Assembly: GCF_020422885.1 (NCBI RefSeq)
Contig: NZ_CP084622.1
Coordinates: 2,313,001 to 2,377,000, forward strand
Reading direction: 5' to 3'
DNA: 64,000 bases
Source: Mesobacillus sp. S13
Lineage (GTDB): Bacteria; Bacillota; Bacilli; Bacillales; Cytobacillaceae
The position numbers were made by a program, and so were the translations under genes. Under the pieces are notes generated by a model that saw nothing but the letters and a program-made list of their open reading frames with translations, was not told the origin of the DNA and ran no database searches. Positions 26,038-34,256 of the stretch are shown in pieces (the stretch's first letter is position 1; each line of letters starts with the position of its first letter).

Positions 26038-26056
26038 ATGTATAGGGAATATACAT
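26038..26056. promoter_or_regulatory. Operator-like palindrome upstream of the Hsp31-like gene
   Basis: ATGTATA-GGGAA-TATACAT is a 7-bp perfect inverted repeat 30 bases before the start of the DJ-1/PfpI gene. It could bind a dimeric regulator. No regulator gene is adjacent. Confidence 0.4.
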
Positions 26057-26085
26057 TCTGTTATCAGTAAAAGGAGGTATCTAGA

Positions 26086-26769
26086 ATGGCAAAAATTTTA
26101 GCCGTTTTATCAAGTGGATATAAGGATGAGGAAAATAATTATGAAACTGGATGGTGGGGAGAAGAATTATTTGCTCCGATGCAGCTTCTTGAAGAAGCGG
26201 GCCATCAGGTGGATTTGGCATCACCGCTTGGAGGCAAGCCGGTAATCGATAAAATGAGCATCAGTGAAGAATACGATCCGAAAGGTAAATATAAGAAGCT
26301 TTATGAGTCTGGAAAAGCGGATGATACGATGAAGCTTTCAGATGTGAAAGATGGCGACTACGATGTTGTTCTCGTAGTAGGCGGCCATGGTGCAATGTAT
26401 GACCTGGCGAAGAATGAGGACTTGCATCATATCATGAACAGTATCTACGACGGAGGAGGCATTGTGGCTGCTGAATGCCATGGACCTGCACCGCTAGTAT
26501 TTGCAAAGCGTCCGAATGGCGAAAGCTTTATCGCAGGTAAAAAAGTAACCGGTTATCCAGATGAAATGGAGCCAGAAGGTCTTTTGGATATCTTACCGTT
26601 CAGTCTCGAGCAGGAAATGCGGAAAATCAGCGATTATGACCAGGGTGACCTTGAAAAAACTGGACATGCTGTCTGGGCAGACGAACAGCTCGTGACGAGT
26701 CGGGACCCATTCTCATCAGAGTTAATGGGAGAAGAGCTGGTTAAGGCGCTGGAAAAGAAGAGAAATTAA
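26086..26769 (+). CDS. DJ-1/PfpI-superfamily protein, Hsp31/HchA-like
   Basis: A 227-aa class I glutamine-amidotransferase-like protein. The nucleophile is C131 in AAECHGPAPL, and WWGEELFAPM near the N-terminus supplies the acidic residue of the Hsp31 type. VVGGHGAMYDLA is the conserved loop. The family includes protein and glyoxal deglycases and holdase chaperones. AAGGAGG precedes the ATG, and a 19-bp palindrome lies 30 bases upstream. Its stop is followed in frame by a remnant of another gene. Confidence 0.88.
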   Translation: MAKILAVLSSGYKDEENNYETGWWGEELFAPMQLLEEAGHQVDLASPLGGKPVIDKMSISEEYDPKGKYKKLYESGKADDTMKLSDVKDGDYDVVLVVGGHGAMYDLAKNEDLHHIMNSIYDGGGIVAAECHGPAPLVFAKRPNGESFIAGKKVTGYPDEMEPEGLLDILPFSLEQEMRKISDYDQGDLEKTGHAVWADEQLVTSRDPFSSELMGEELVKALEKKRN

Positions 26770-26841
26770 ATATCATCCAAGGCTGAGTATATTAATGGTG
26801 AAGTCGTACGGATCGATGGAGGATTTACAAACACGAAATAG
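26770..26841 (+). pseudogene. Remnant of the C-terminus of a short-chain dehydrogenase (SDR)
   Basis: Directly after the TAA of the Hsp31-like gene, and in the same frame, the sequence reads ISSKAEYINGEVVRIDGGF, then TNTK and a stop. YINGxxxRxDGGF is the signature end of classical SDR enzymes. The rest of the gene is absent, and there is no start codon or ribosome site. It is a deletion scar: the SDR body was lost and only its tail and terminator remain. Confidence 0.8.
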
Positions 26842-26850
26842 GATGTTTTA

Positions 26851-26880
26851 AGCCGGGGTGAAAAAATTGCCCCGGCTATT
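26851..26880 (+). terminator. Hairpin after the SDR remnant
   Basis: AGCCGGGG/CCCCGGCT with an 11-base loop. The U-tract is poor (ATTCAT). It was probably the terminator of the lost SDR gene. Confidence 0.6.
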
Positions 26881-27003
26881 CATGATCATTGACTTCAAGT
26901 GGTCAATGGTATGGTTGATTCAAACATTGATTTCATAATTTGCGTTTTTTCTATAACAAAAGTTTCTAGGAAAAAACTTGCGGTAAATGTTATGCGGACA
27001 CAG

Positions 27004-27444
27004 CTATCCCATATAAACTCCTTCGCAAGTGTTCGCCTTTGGTTCATAATAACAATGTTGTTTATATTGTCCTGCAAAGGGCTGGTCATACCATGTAGGC
27101 GGACATGGTGCGTAAGGGTTGAAATACCAGAGAGCAAACTTGGAAGGGTGCTGCCGCCAATAATCCAAAGTTTGCTTCGCTAATCTTTTTTCAACACTTC
27201 TTGCTCTGTTATAAAATACATTTCCCTTTTGGACGGCTTCAAATGAATAATTGCCTCCTTGTATCTGGAAAATCACATCCCTTATTTTCCTTAAATCCTT
27301 AAAATCCAGACAATTTGCATTCAGCCGGTTTACAATGACATTTCCAACCATCAGCATTCCCAACTGACCCTCACCCTCGGCTTCCGCTCTCATCATCCTG
27401 GCCATTAAGGCTACATCACTGTCTGTATATTTTACCCTTGGCAT
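27004..27444 (-). CDS. cwlJ: Spore cortex-lytic / cell wall hydrolase CwlJ
   Basis: A 146-aa Hydrolase_2 (SleB-type catalytic) protein without signal peptide, like B. subtilis CwlJ in length and in motifs. These are DVALMARMMRAEAEGEGQLGM with the catalytic Glu, VGNVIVNRLNANCLDF, FEAVQKG.FYNRA, KFALWYFNP..PCPPTWYDQPF and CYYEP...CEGVY. CwlJ helps degrade spore cortex peptidoglycan during germination, classically with GerQ. No gerQ is adjacent here. The start at 27444 is chosen because AGAGGTG precedes it, and a GTG at 27453 is possible. It confirms a spore-former. Confidence 0.93.
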   Translation of the reverse strand: MPRVKYTDSDVALMARMMRAEAEGEGQLGMLMVGNVIVNRLNANCLDFKDLRKIRDVIFQIQGGNYSFEAVQKGNVFYNRARSVEKRLAKQTLDYWRQHPSKFALWYFNPYAPCPPTWYDQPFAGQYKQHCYYEPKANTCEGVYMG

Positions 27445-27726
27445 TTTTATCACCTCTATAAATACTGTATTAAAAACTGCTTGTCATAATGTTAAGAGGT
27501 TCTGTATAGCGACAGATAAACTCTGTGTCGGGAAAGGACAAAGTCGGGATCCTCACTTATATAGTTACGCTTCAACAACCAAATCGGAAGTTGGTATTGG
27601 TATTTGAAATTTTAAGAACAAGTATGTTACCGCAAAAGTGAAGAAACACGAATGACGGTCACATGTAGGCTATCTATTTCTGTTAAATTCAACATAATTC
27701 TTTATAAACCGTCGCTACAGTAAAGT
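27445..27726. other. 282-base gap without recognisable gene
   Basis: The promoter side of cwlJ. On the minus strand AATACAGTAT lies about 25 bases before the start and could be part of a sporulation-sigma -10, but I cannot support it firmly. Nothing else seen. Confidence 0.4.
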
Positions 27727-28452
27727 TCATTTAATTCCTTCGTCTTTAAAAAGAGCTGGGTTGGCGGTGGTATTCAAGCTTTGGGTGGACGCCCACAGAT
27801 TTCCAAGGAATCGTGGCATCATCTGCTGGGATGGAAGGAATCCATATCTTGAAAAATAGACAAAGAGTTTCAAATAATTACGTGCATTGCCAGGCAGGTG
27901 AATTTCTTTTGCATAGAATTCATTTTCTGTCAGTGTTGCAAAGGATCGGGTCTCGAAACCAGAGATCAAGCGGGTTTTCTCTCCTTTGTACTCATTTTCG
28001 ATGAAATGGATTTTTTTGATGATCGTCGGGTCATCGCTTCCATCGTAATTGGCTATCCTGGCCTGTTTGAAAGCTGGGACAGAATCCAAATCAGATACCA
28101 GTGAAAGAACATGGCCGTATGCTTTGTCATGACCTTCATAAATAGGCTTGATATTTAACCTAGCCATTAAGTCTATCAGCTTAAGTTCTTCATCTTTTAT
28201 ATAAGGCGGACGGAATATCTGTCTTGAGAGCTTCAATTCATCAAGAGAGTGACATTGCATTGACGTGAAAAAGTACCATTGGCCATGATCATCAAGGCTA
28301 ATATCATAAGATTGCCCTTCCTTTTCCAATATGTAATCTTTAAAACGATCCTCTTTGTCAAACGTAAAATCCCGCGGAGTTTCCTTACCTGGCATGAAAC
28401 CGAAAGGGGACTTAATGGGAATAGCCATTTCTGAGTAAAGCGTCATGTCCAT
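27727..28452 (-). CDS. Hypothetical soluble protein
   Basis: A 241-aa protein without signal peptide or TM helix. The start at 28452 (MDMTLYSEMAIPIK) has AAGGTG 9 bases upstream, and a GTG at 28464 is possible. Aromatic-rich segments (GQWYFFTSMQCHS, YLKLFVYFSRYGFLP) and an acidic centre are visible. No known motif or family was recognised. It lies between cwlJ and a divergent CPBP protease gene. Confidence 0.65.
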   Translation of the reverse strand: MDMTLYSEMAIPIKSPFGFMPGKETPRDFTFDKEDRFKDYILEKEGQSYDISLDDHGQWYFFTSMQCHSLDELKLSRQIFRPPYIKDEELKLIDLMARLNIKPIYEGHDKAYGHVLSLVSDLDSVPAFKQARIANYDGSDDPTIIKKIHFIENEYKGEKTRLISGFETRSFATLTENEFYAKEIHLPGNARNYLKLFVYFSRYGFLPSQQMMPRFLGNLWASTQSLNTTANPALFKDEGIK

Positions 28453-28592
28453 TGAATAACACACCTTTGCAACATCATTAATACATACAGATTACCCACT
28501 CCTAAACGATGGCACACATAAATATGAAAAAGTGGTATCAAAACTGAGGAAAATCATGGTAATATTTGACTAGATAAGGGGGAGGTTTATTC

Positions 28593-29270
28593 ATGGAGAT
28601 TAAGACCCAAGAAAAGGCTGCTGCTGAGGTCGATTTTACAAAAAGGGAGAACATTGAGTTATACATTATTATCGGTCTTATGATTGTATCTGTTCTTTTT
28701 ATTCCAGTTTTGAAAGGAATCATGGCAATAGCGCCAATCGTCTATTTTCTTGTTGAAAGAAAGGTAAGGAAAAGAACGAAAGAGGAAATTGGTTTTCGGA
28801 CTGCCAATTTTTCAGAGAAAATGAAGAAATCATGGATGCTCATTTTGCTTGTCGGGATTGTTATGCAATTATTCTACCTTTTTTCTTATCAAAACTTATT
28901 CCCGCAAGTACTGGAGCATGTTCTTGGCAGGGTTCCCCTTGATTTCAGCGATTTGAATCCAATACTTTTTCTAAGTATTGTCTTACTGGCCTTTGGTGAA
29001 GAAATTGTTTTTAGAGGATTAATTCAGGCACGCTTAAGTAAACTTATGCCGGTTTGGGTGGCCATCCTTGTCACGTCTTTGCTCTTTGCCGTCATGCATA
29101 TTGCAACTGGCGAAACAACTGTTGTTATGGTTGACTTAATGAGTGTATTTATCGATAGTGTCTTATTCGGAATCATTTTTGCAAAAACAAGAAGTATCTA
29201 TATTGCGACGCTGGCTCATATTTTAGCAAATTCGGTTGCTTTGTTATCCATTTATGTATTTGTTTTATGA
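28593..29270 (+). CDS. CPBP-family intramembrane metalloprotease
   Basis: A 225-aa membrane protein of the CAAX-protease/bacteriocin-processing (Abi) family with about six TM helices. The diagnostic EEIVFRG motif (E136, E137, R141) and the second-motif FAVMHIATGE histidine are visible. ATLAHILANSVALL near the C-terminus supplies the third motif. GGGGGAGG precedes the ATG. Its stop overlaps the region before a lipoprotein gene, so the two are probably cotranscribed. Substrate unknown. Confidence 0.88.
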   Translation: MEIKTQEKAAAEVDFTKRENIELYIIIGLMIVSVLFIPVLKGIMAIAPIVYFLVERKVRKRTKEEIGFRTANFSEKMKKSWMLILLVGIVMQLFYLFSYQNLFPQVLEHVLGRVPLDFSDLNPILFLSIVLLAFGEEIVFRGLIQARLSKLMPVWVAILVTSLLFAVMHIATGETTVVMVDLMSVFIDSVLFGIIFAKTRSIYIATLAHILANSVALLSIYVFVL

Positions 29271-29290
29271 GGAATAGAAAGGGAGATTAT

Positions 29291-29731
29291 GTGAAAAAGC
29301 ACTTTCTTATTTTATTCATACTTTCCATCGCAACAGGATGTCAAACGAAAGAGCGAACTATTCCAATAGAAGTTAGTGACCCACCTGAATACATTCAGTC
29401 ACACGATGATATAGTCGAAATGCATGGAGACATTACGAATCTGGAGAGGTTTTATCTATTTGTGGACCACATAGAGCAAGGTCAAAAAGATATAATCAGG
29501 ATCGTTAACTATACAACCGAGGGAGCACCTATGCTCCACGACTTGGAATTCGATGGGACAGAAATCCACTCAACCTATGATTCTACTAGAGACGGATACG
29601 GATCAGGGAGTATTGAAGAAGTATACTGTAAAGGGATAATAAAGGTGAAGAGAGATTCACGCACCGACTATGTATTGGAGGAATGCAGCAATCAAAAAGA
29701 GGATGTAGTGATCCTAGTGATTGAAGATTAA
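29291..29731 (+). CDS. Lipoprotein, unknown function
   Basis: A 146-aa protein with a lipoprotein signal ending in IATGC. The mature part is rich in beta strands (RFYLFVDHIEQGQKDIIRIVNYTTEG) and resembles DUF4362-type secreted Bacillus proteins. The GTG at 29291 follows AGGGAG by 5 bases. An ATG at 29267 overlaps the stop of the CPBP gene. Likely an operon with that protease. The last 11 bases overlap nothing real. Confidence 0.75.
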   Translation: MKKHFLILFILSIATGCQTKERTIPIEVSDPPEYIQSHDDIVEMHGDITNLERFYLFVDHIEQGQKDIIRIVNYTTEGAPMLHDLEFDGTEIHSTYDSTRDGYGSGSIEEVYCKGIIKVKRDSRTDYVLEECSNQKEDVVILVIED

Positions 29732-29761
29732 TAATTATGCAGGAGGATTCGCGCCTATAAA

Positions 29762-29778
29762 TATAGAAACTTTCTATA
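29762..29778. promoter_or_regulatory. Operator-like palindrome upstream of the VOC gene
   Basis: TATAGAAA-C-TTTCTATA is a perfect 17-base inverted repeat 27 bases before the ATG at 29805. It could be a regulator site, or a fortuitous A/T palindrome. Confidence 0.4.
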
Positions 29779-29804
29779 GACTATTTAAAAGGAGCGAAAT
29801 TATC

Positions 29805-30182
29805 ATGATAAAAAAAATCGGTCAAATCATGTTGTATGTCAATGACCAGGATGCAGCTGTGAGATTCTGGACTGAAAAAGTGGGCTTCGTTGTCAATGCA
29901 GAAGAAGATAATGGACAGGGGTTTAGATGGATTGAAATTTCTCCAAGTAAAGGTTCAGAAACTAACATTGTCCTGCATAATAAAGAATTTGTAGCAAAAA
30001 TGTCGCCTGGACTTAATCTTGGTACACCGTCTTTAATGTTATATGCTGACAACTTTGAAGAATTCCGCAGTCTATTAGCAGATAGGAATGTTGTAGTCGG
30101 GGAAATTGTGAACATGCCTTCAGGCAGGGTATTTAACTTTGCTGATGATGAGGAAAATTATTTTGCTGTTATGGAAAAATGA
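29805..30182 (+). CDS. VOC-family (glyoxalase/bleomycin-resistance-like) protein
   Basis: A 125-aa protein with the two beta-alpha-beta-beta-beta modules of the vicinal-oxygen-chelate fold: GQIMLYVNDQDAAVRFWTEKVGF at the start and FNFADDEENYFAVME at the end. An N-terminal metal ligand His is not obvious, so it may be a binding protein or a diverged enzyme. The start at 29805 has AAAGGAG upstream, and the longer frame from 29721 does not. Confidence 0.85.
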   Translation: MIKKIGQIMLYVNDQDAAVRFWTEKVGFVVNAEEDNGQGFRWIEISPSKGSETNIVLHNKEFVAKMSPGLNLGTPSLMLYADNFEEFRSLLADRNVVVGEIVNMPSGRVFNFADDEENYFAVMEK

Positions 30183-30190
30183 ACCCTTGA

Positions 30191-30228
30191 AGCCGCTTTT
30201 AAACTATAGAGCGGCTTTTTATTTTTTC
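30191..30228 (+). terminator. Rho-independent terminator
   Basis: AGCCGCT/AGCGGCT with a 12-base loop is followed by a T-rich tract. Confidence 0.82.
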
Positions 30229-30363
30229 CTTATTTTTACCTATGAGAATTATTGGAAAAAAGAAGGGATATGTCAACTTTTATCGAATTTTTCAGCGTAG
30301 GTATCGAATGTATATAAAAATGAGTATGGAAGATAAGTGATTCCATACTCTGAAACCAAGCTA

Positions 30364-30654
30364 TTAAAGAAAGTAATCCTTGTACATAAAGAATGTGGCT
30401 ATAACTGATCCGATTAAATAAAGGATCGATGCGTAAAATGCATATGAGGGTGAAAACTTTTCCGGTGATTGGTTCATTTTAATTCCTGTTTCACCTTGGA
30501 CTTGCATATCAATACTTCTGCTTGTCAATCCGCCTGATGAACTAAAGAAATAAATGAGGAATGTGCTGGCCAGGGCTACGAAAAATGAAACCTCTATAAA
30601 ACGAAAATCCATTATTAAGGTTGCTCCGAAATTAATTAATCCGATGATTACCAA
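30364..30654 (-). CDS. Small membrane protein with doubtful start codon
   Basis: A 96-aa protein from TTG 30654, with TM segments near residues 3-20, 22-38 and 74-92 and a SSSGGLTSRSIDMQ loop. The only good ribosome site, AGGAGG (30693-30698), is 38 bases upstream of that TTG. It sits exactly 8 bases before an in-frame ATC at 30684, so translation may start there (IGKTISFIATL...), which would complete the first TM helix. No family was recognised. Confidence 0.6.
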   Translation of the reverse strand: MVIIGLINFGATLIMDFRFIEVSFFVALASTFLIYFFSSSGGLTSRSIDMQVQGETGIKMNQSPEKFSPSYAFYASILYLIGSVIATFFMYKDYFL

Positions 30655-30794
30655 AGTAGCAATAAAGCTTATTGTTTTACCGATTGCGATGACCTCCTTT
30701 AGTAGTAGTTGTAGTTACGTTTAAGATTCAGGAAAGTTTCAATTTTTTGTTAATTCTATAAATGGTTAACCATGTTTTTCATAAGGGGTGGCAA

Positions 30795-31348
30795 ATGAAA
30801 AGGCTTGTGATTCTAACTGTTGGCAAAACACACAGCGGTAAAACCACATTCGCTCGCTCTTTGGAAAAAGAGTTGAAGGGTTCAATGGTCATTGATCAGG
30901 ACAATCACGCGAAATTCATTCATTCATATTATAAGGCCCTGGAGCCAACATACGGAGCCAATACTCTGAAGCACGCAATATCCAAGCTGATCGTCAATTA
31001 TGCAATGGAGCATACCGATTACCACCTTATCATTTGCAACTCGAATCGAAACCGAAAGGACCGGTCTTATCTCTTAGAAGAGCTGTTTCCAAAAGAGGAT
31101 TTTATACAGATCATTCATTTTGAAATTCCTTACGAAGTTCTTCAAGATCGAGTTACTAAAAGTCAGCGCAGTACTAATATACTTAGGGGGGCCTATTCCA
31201 AAGAGGTATTGAAAAACAGCAAACGGACTCCTTAAAAGAAGATGTATCAGATCCGGTCGAGGGTGAAGCAGACCACTTATTTGTGATAACGGACAAAACG
31301 GAAGCTGAATCTATTATTCTAGAAATTTTACAGATAGCCAGACAATGA
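30795..31348 (+). pseudogene. AAA_33-type P-loop kinase gene with a -1 frameshift
   Basis: The first part encodes a P-loop kinase: GKTHSGKTTFA Walker A near residues 8-18, VIDQDNHAKF, ICNSNRNRKDRSYL, HFEIPYEVLQDRV. After A-run 31212-31216 the frame ends early at 31235. In another frame the rest continues to 31348 with P..EGEADHLFVITDKTEAE, the usual family ending. One more A in the run would restore a single 184-aa protein. The start at 30795 follows AAGGGG. A sequencing error or phase-variable slippage are the alternatives to a pseudogene. Confidence 0.75.
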
Positions 31349-31380
31349 ATCGTTGGATCTAGTCTAATCGGGGGATTCAC

Positions 31381-31863
31381 ATGAAAAAACTAGTCATTCT
31401 CTTTGTAGTCTTATTTCTTTCAGCCTGTGGACCAAGGTTAGATGAAGATGCTCAGTTAGCAAAAGAGTATTTAAAGGAACAAGGCTATTCGGTTAAGTCT
31501 TACGAAGGTAGATTTTCTCATATTATAGAAAGAGAACAATTAATTCATAAGCCGGACATTTTTGTTTGGGCCGTGCAAACAGTTGAGCCGGATGCCTATA
31601 TTGGAAAGGAAATCACACAAGAGAGATTCATTGTAAAGCATCACCCTCTAAGTAAAATATACGGCCCACAGAAAAGTTTTTCCTATAAGGTATCAGTCAG
31701 TGTTTTCATGTTTGAAGGAGAAATAATTGGCGGAATATCCTTCCCAGTTGGGAATGGGATCGCTGGCTCACCTTATTCACTCGATGGCAAAACTGCTGAA
31801 GAGGTAATAAACGGCGACTATGCAGAATGGAATAAACAATGGAATGAGAAATATGGGGATTAA
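31381..31863 (+). CDS. Lipoprotein, unknown function
   Basis: A 160-aa protein with a classic lipobox LSAC (Cys16). The mature domain begins LAKEYLKEQGYSVKSYEGR, a helix-strand pattern of small secreted Bacillus domains. It ends with SPYSLDGKTAEEVINGDYAEW. GGGGG precedes the ATG. It starts the run of three small envelope genes 31381-32636. No function is known. Confidence 0.78.
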   Translation: MKKLVILFVVLFLSACGPRLDEDAQLAKEYLKEQGYSVKSYEGRFSHIIEREQLIHKPDIFVWAVQTVEPDAYIGKEITQERFIVKHHPLSKIYGPQKSFSYKVSVSVFMFEGEIIGGISFPVGNGIAGSPYSLDGKTAEEVINGDYAEWNKQWNEKYGD

Positions 31864-31929
31864 GATTTTCGGTGCTTATTAAAGGCGACATTTTGCTATC
31901 AAGTACTTTTCATAAAGAGGAGGGCAGCT

Positions 31930-32139
31930 TTGGGAAAGAATTTTGTCTATTTATTATTAACTGTGATATTTTTCTTGGGTTATATATTCATATTTGATTA
32001 TTTCTTTAGATATATTGAAATGATGTTTGTACCTTATGGGCTCCTGATATTCATTTTACAAATTGGCTTTTCCATTGTAATCCTCTTTCCTGCATCCATC
32101 ATTACCACAAAGAAGATAATCGAGATTGTAAGAGGCTGA
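31930..32139 (+). CDS. Small two-TM membrane protein (69 aa)
   Basis: A TTG start with GAGGAGGG 6-8 bases upstream. TM helices span about residues 5-27 and 36-58, with many aromatic residues in the first. The tail is TTKKIIEIVRG. It sits 67 bases after a lipoprotein gene and 30 bases before another, so probably one transcript. Family unknown. Confidence 0.65.
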   Translation: MGKNFVYLLLTVIFFLGYIFIFDYFFRYIEMMFVPYGLLIFILQIGFSIVILFPASIITTKKIIEIVRG

Positions 32140-32168
32140 ATGGGAAGGATTTAGAAAGGAGGCATTGG

Positions 32169-32636
32169 ATGAAACGGTTAGCTTTACTGATATTCATTTT
32201 TATATTTGTCTCGACTGGCTGCACGACTACAAGGGATTACTATCAGTCGTTTAAAGGTAAGAGTGAACACTGGTCTGTTGAGTTGATTCAAAAGGGGAAG
32301 GTAGAATACCGAGATCATGAGAAATTCGAAAACCATTATGAAATGAACTATAAACGGGATGAGAGTTTAAAACTAAAGTATATTGGCAATGAACCAGATT
32401 TAGGGCGTACTGTGGAATACTCATATGATTATGGCAGCTCAGTTCGAGAAGTATTAGAAGGGGAACCGATTGATGTCAATGAAGTCTTCACTTCATCAAG
32501 TTCCAGCGAAGGTACTTCCCATATTCCGAAGGGTTCTGATTATAGACCCTTGGATAATCAGGATACTACATTTGAAGTAATCATTAAGTGGAATGGTAAA
32601 GAGGAAAAAATTAAGTTGAAATATGATGGAAGATAA
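32169..32636 (+). CDS. Lipoprotein, unknown function
   Basis: A 155-aa lipoprotein with lipobox VSTGC near residue 18. The mature part is highly charged, with a serine run (VFTSSSSSEG) and a C-terminal strand pair TFEVIIKWNGKEEKIKLKYDG, as in small beta-sandwich domains. AAGGAGG precedes the ATG and a terminator follows. It is the last gene of the 31381-32636 run. Confidence 0.75.
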   Translation: MKRLALLIFIFIFVSTGCTTTRDYYQSFKGKSEHWSVELIQKGKVEYRDHEKFENHYEMNYKRDESLKLKYIGNEPDLGRTVEYSYDYGSSVREVLEGEPIDVNEVFTSSSSSEGTSHIPKGSDYRPLDNQDTTFEVIIKWNGKEEKIKLKYDGR

Positions 32637-32659
32637 GTGATTCTCACAACATTAAATAT

Positions 32660-32688
32660 AAGGCTGCCAAACAGGCGGCTTTTTTTTT
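32660..32688 (+). terminator. Rho-independent terminator
   Basis: GCTGCC/GGCGGC (one G-U pair) with AAACA loop is followed by eight T. Confidence 0.8.
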
Positions 32689-32841
32689 GAGATGAAACAG
32701 GAGGTCTGATTGTTGACTGCACTCATTTCATCATTATGATTCCGGACGCTTTCGTTTTGCAATCAAGCACTGGTTTTGGTATAAATAACGGCAACACCTT
32801 TTTTTATATATGCTATTTCTATCACTCCGGCTTATCACAGA

Positions 32842-32879
32842 AAAAGCTAATACGGCGTTTCGTATCCGTACTAGCTTTT
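32842..32879 (-). terminator. Terminator of the DUF1206 gene
   Basis: A 14-bp stem AAAAGCTAATACGG/CCGTACTAGCTTTT with one mismatch. Read on the minus strand it ends in a T-tract, 14 bases past the DUF1206 stop. Confidence 0.82.
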
Positions 32880-32892
32880 ATTTCGTATCTAT

Positions 32893-33741
32893 TTATTTAC
32901 CCTTGTAACCAAAATTCATATGTTGGTAGCGACCTTTGATAATTTGGTAGATTCCGTATAAGACCAGGCCCGTTGCCACAATCGCTAATAAAAATTGTCC
33001 GAATGGTTGGTTTGCGAGTTCTGATAGTGCACCGCCCAACCCTTTTGATTCATTCGGGTTGTTTGTGTATGCGGTTCGAATAAAGAAAAATCCTACCATA
33101 CTTAAAACGATGCCCCTGGAGATCAGCCCGATTTTACCGGAAAGGCGGGCGGTTTTGCGTTCCTTATCATTCATTTCGTACGTCTTGAATTTGCTCATGA
33201 ATTTTTCTTTTGCACCCTTATAAAGTTCATAAGCACCGTATCCGATAATGATTGCGCCAACGATCCCGACCAGCCAAACTCCGAATGGCTGCTCCATTAA
33301 CTTAGCGGAGATCGTTTTCTCTGAATTTTTACCACCAGCAGAACCAGTGTTGCTGGCTAATTTAATCGCCCCGAAAGCTAAATTACTGTAAATCAGCCCG
33401 CTGATGAAATAGCCGGTTCTTTTGATCAATCCCTTGGCATCTGTCCCTTCATTTTCAGGATCCTTAATCGCTTTAATAAAGTCCCACAGAATGTAACCAA
33501 TTAAGCCAATTCCGATGAACCATAAGGCAACTTCACCGAATGGCATTGCAGCGAGTGATTGAAGAGCTCCGGAGGTTCCAGTCGTATCACCCCTGGGTCC
33601 GAATGCAGCCAAGGCAGCGAGCACTCCAACCATACCGTAAACAAGACCTTTGGCAATGTAGCCAAACCGAGCAAACCGCCGTACCCACGGTTTTACTTCC
33701 TTCAACTTATTTCTGACTTCTATTGTTGATTGCGAATTCAT
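32893..33741 (-). CDS. DUF1206 membrane protein
   Basis: A 282-aa protein made of three repeated two-helix DUF1206 units, each opening with a basic residue, aromatic and G-x-x-x-(K/R)G pattern: ARFGYIAKGLVYGMVGV, KRTGYFISGLIYSNLAF, GKIGLISRGIVLSMVGF. Each unit contains a PFG motif (MPFGEVALW, QPFGVWLVG, QPFGQFLLA). Function is unknown. A sigma-B-like promoter lies upstream on the minus strand, divergent from chaB, which suggests a general-stress role. Confidence 0.9.
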   Translation of the reverse strand: MNSQSTIEVRNKLKEVKPWVRRFARFGYIAKGLVYGMVGVLAALAAFGPRGDTTGTSGALQSLAAMPFGEVALWFIGIGLIGYILWDFIKAIKDPENEGTDAKGLIKRTGYFISGLIYSNLAFGAIKLASNTGSAGGKNSEKTISAKLMEQPFGVWLVGIVGAIIIGYGAYELYKGAKEKFMSKFKTYEMNDKERKTARLSGKIGLISRGIVLSMVGFFFIRTAYTNNPNESKGLGGALSELANQPFGQFLLAIVATGLVLYGIYQIIKGRYQHMNFGYKGK

Positions 33742-33780
33742 GGTTTGTACACATCCTCTTTGATTCTCTTTACATAAGAT

Positions 33781-33806
33781 GTTCCCCTTTTACCTGAAAA
33801 GGAAAC
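33781..33806 (-). promoter_or_regulatory. Sigma-B-like promoter for the DUF1206 gene
   Basis: On the minus strand, GTTTCC (33801-33806) and GGGAAC (33781-33786) are separated by 14 bases, close to the sigma-B consensus GTTTaa-N12-15-GGGwAw. Confidence 0.5.
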
Positions 33807-33866
33807 CAGTGGACGTATCCATTCAGTTTATTCAGATCATTATAGTGTTCCTGACCGATTAGGATG

Positions 33867-33892
33867 GTTTTAACGCTCTCCATTGCGGGAAA
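33867..33892 (+). promoter_or_regulatory. Sigma-B-like promoter for chaB
   Basis: GTTTTAA (33867-33873) and GGGAAA (33887-33892) are separated by 13 bases, about 40 bases before chaB. It fits the general-stress sigma-B consensus. Confidence 0.6.
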
Positions 33893-33931
33893 AGTAAAAG
33901 ATAGATTTTAACGAAAAAGGAGGTTATTAAG

Positions 33932-34138
33932 ATGCCTTATAATTCTTTAAAAGACCTGCCAGATGCAGTAAAGGATAATCTGCCACACCATGCCCAGGAA
34001 ATTTTCAAAGAGGCTTTCAATTCAGCATCAGAGCAATACGATGAAGAAGAAACTGCCTTTAAAGTCGCGTGGAGCGCCGTGAAGAATGAGTATGAAAAGA
34101 ATGAAGATGATGAATGGGTAAGAAAAGAAGAAGATTGA
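33932..34138 (+). CDS. chaB: ChaB-family protein
   Basis: A 68-aa soluble protein with the whole ChaB pattern: LKDLPDAVKDNLPHHAQEIFKEAFNSA, then AFKVAWSAVKNEYEK. It was originally linked to calcium/proton transport regulation in E. coli. In Bacillus, ChaB-like proteins are usually stress-associated. AAGGAGG precedes the ATG, and a sigma-B-like promoter lies 40 bases upstream. It is divergent from the DUF1206 gene. Confidence 0.9.
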   Translation: MPYNSLKDLPDAVKDNLPHHAQEIFKEAFNSASEQYDEEETAFKVAWSAVKNEYEKNEDDEWVRKEED

Positions 34139-34256
34139 TTTATGTATTCGCTGCTGTTGAAAGCCTTTTTTTGAAAGAGGAACTAGCGATAACCATCACT
34201 TTACTATAAGTACCTTGTATTGAGTAAAAAACGATATTTTGCTTCCTTTACAAACC

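Noticed and set aside
32736..32939. Plus-strand ORF of 67 aa
   Set aside because: It runs through the terminator hairpin of the DUF1206 gene and overlaps that gene's 3' end. No ribosome site.
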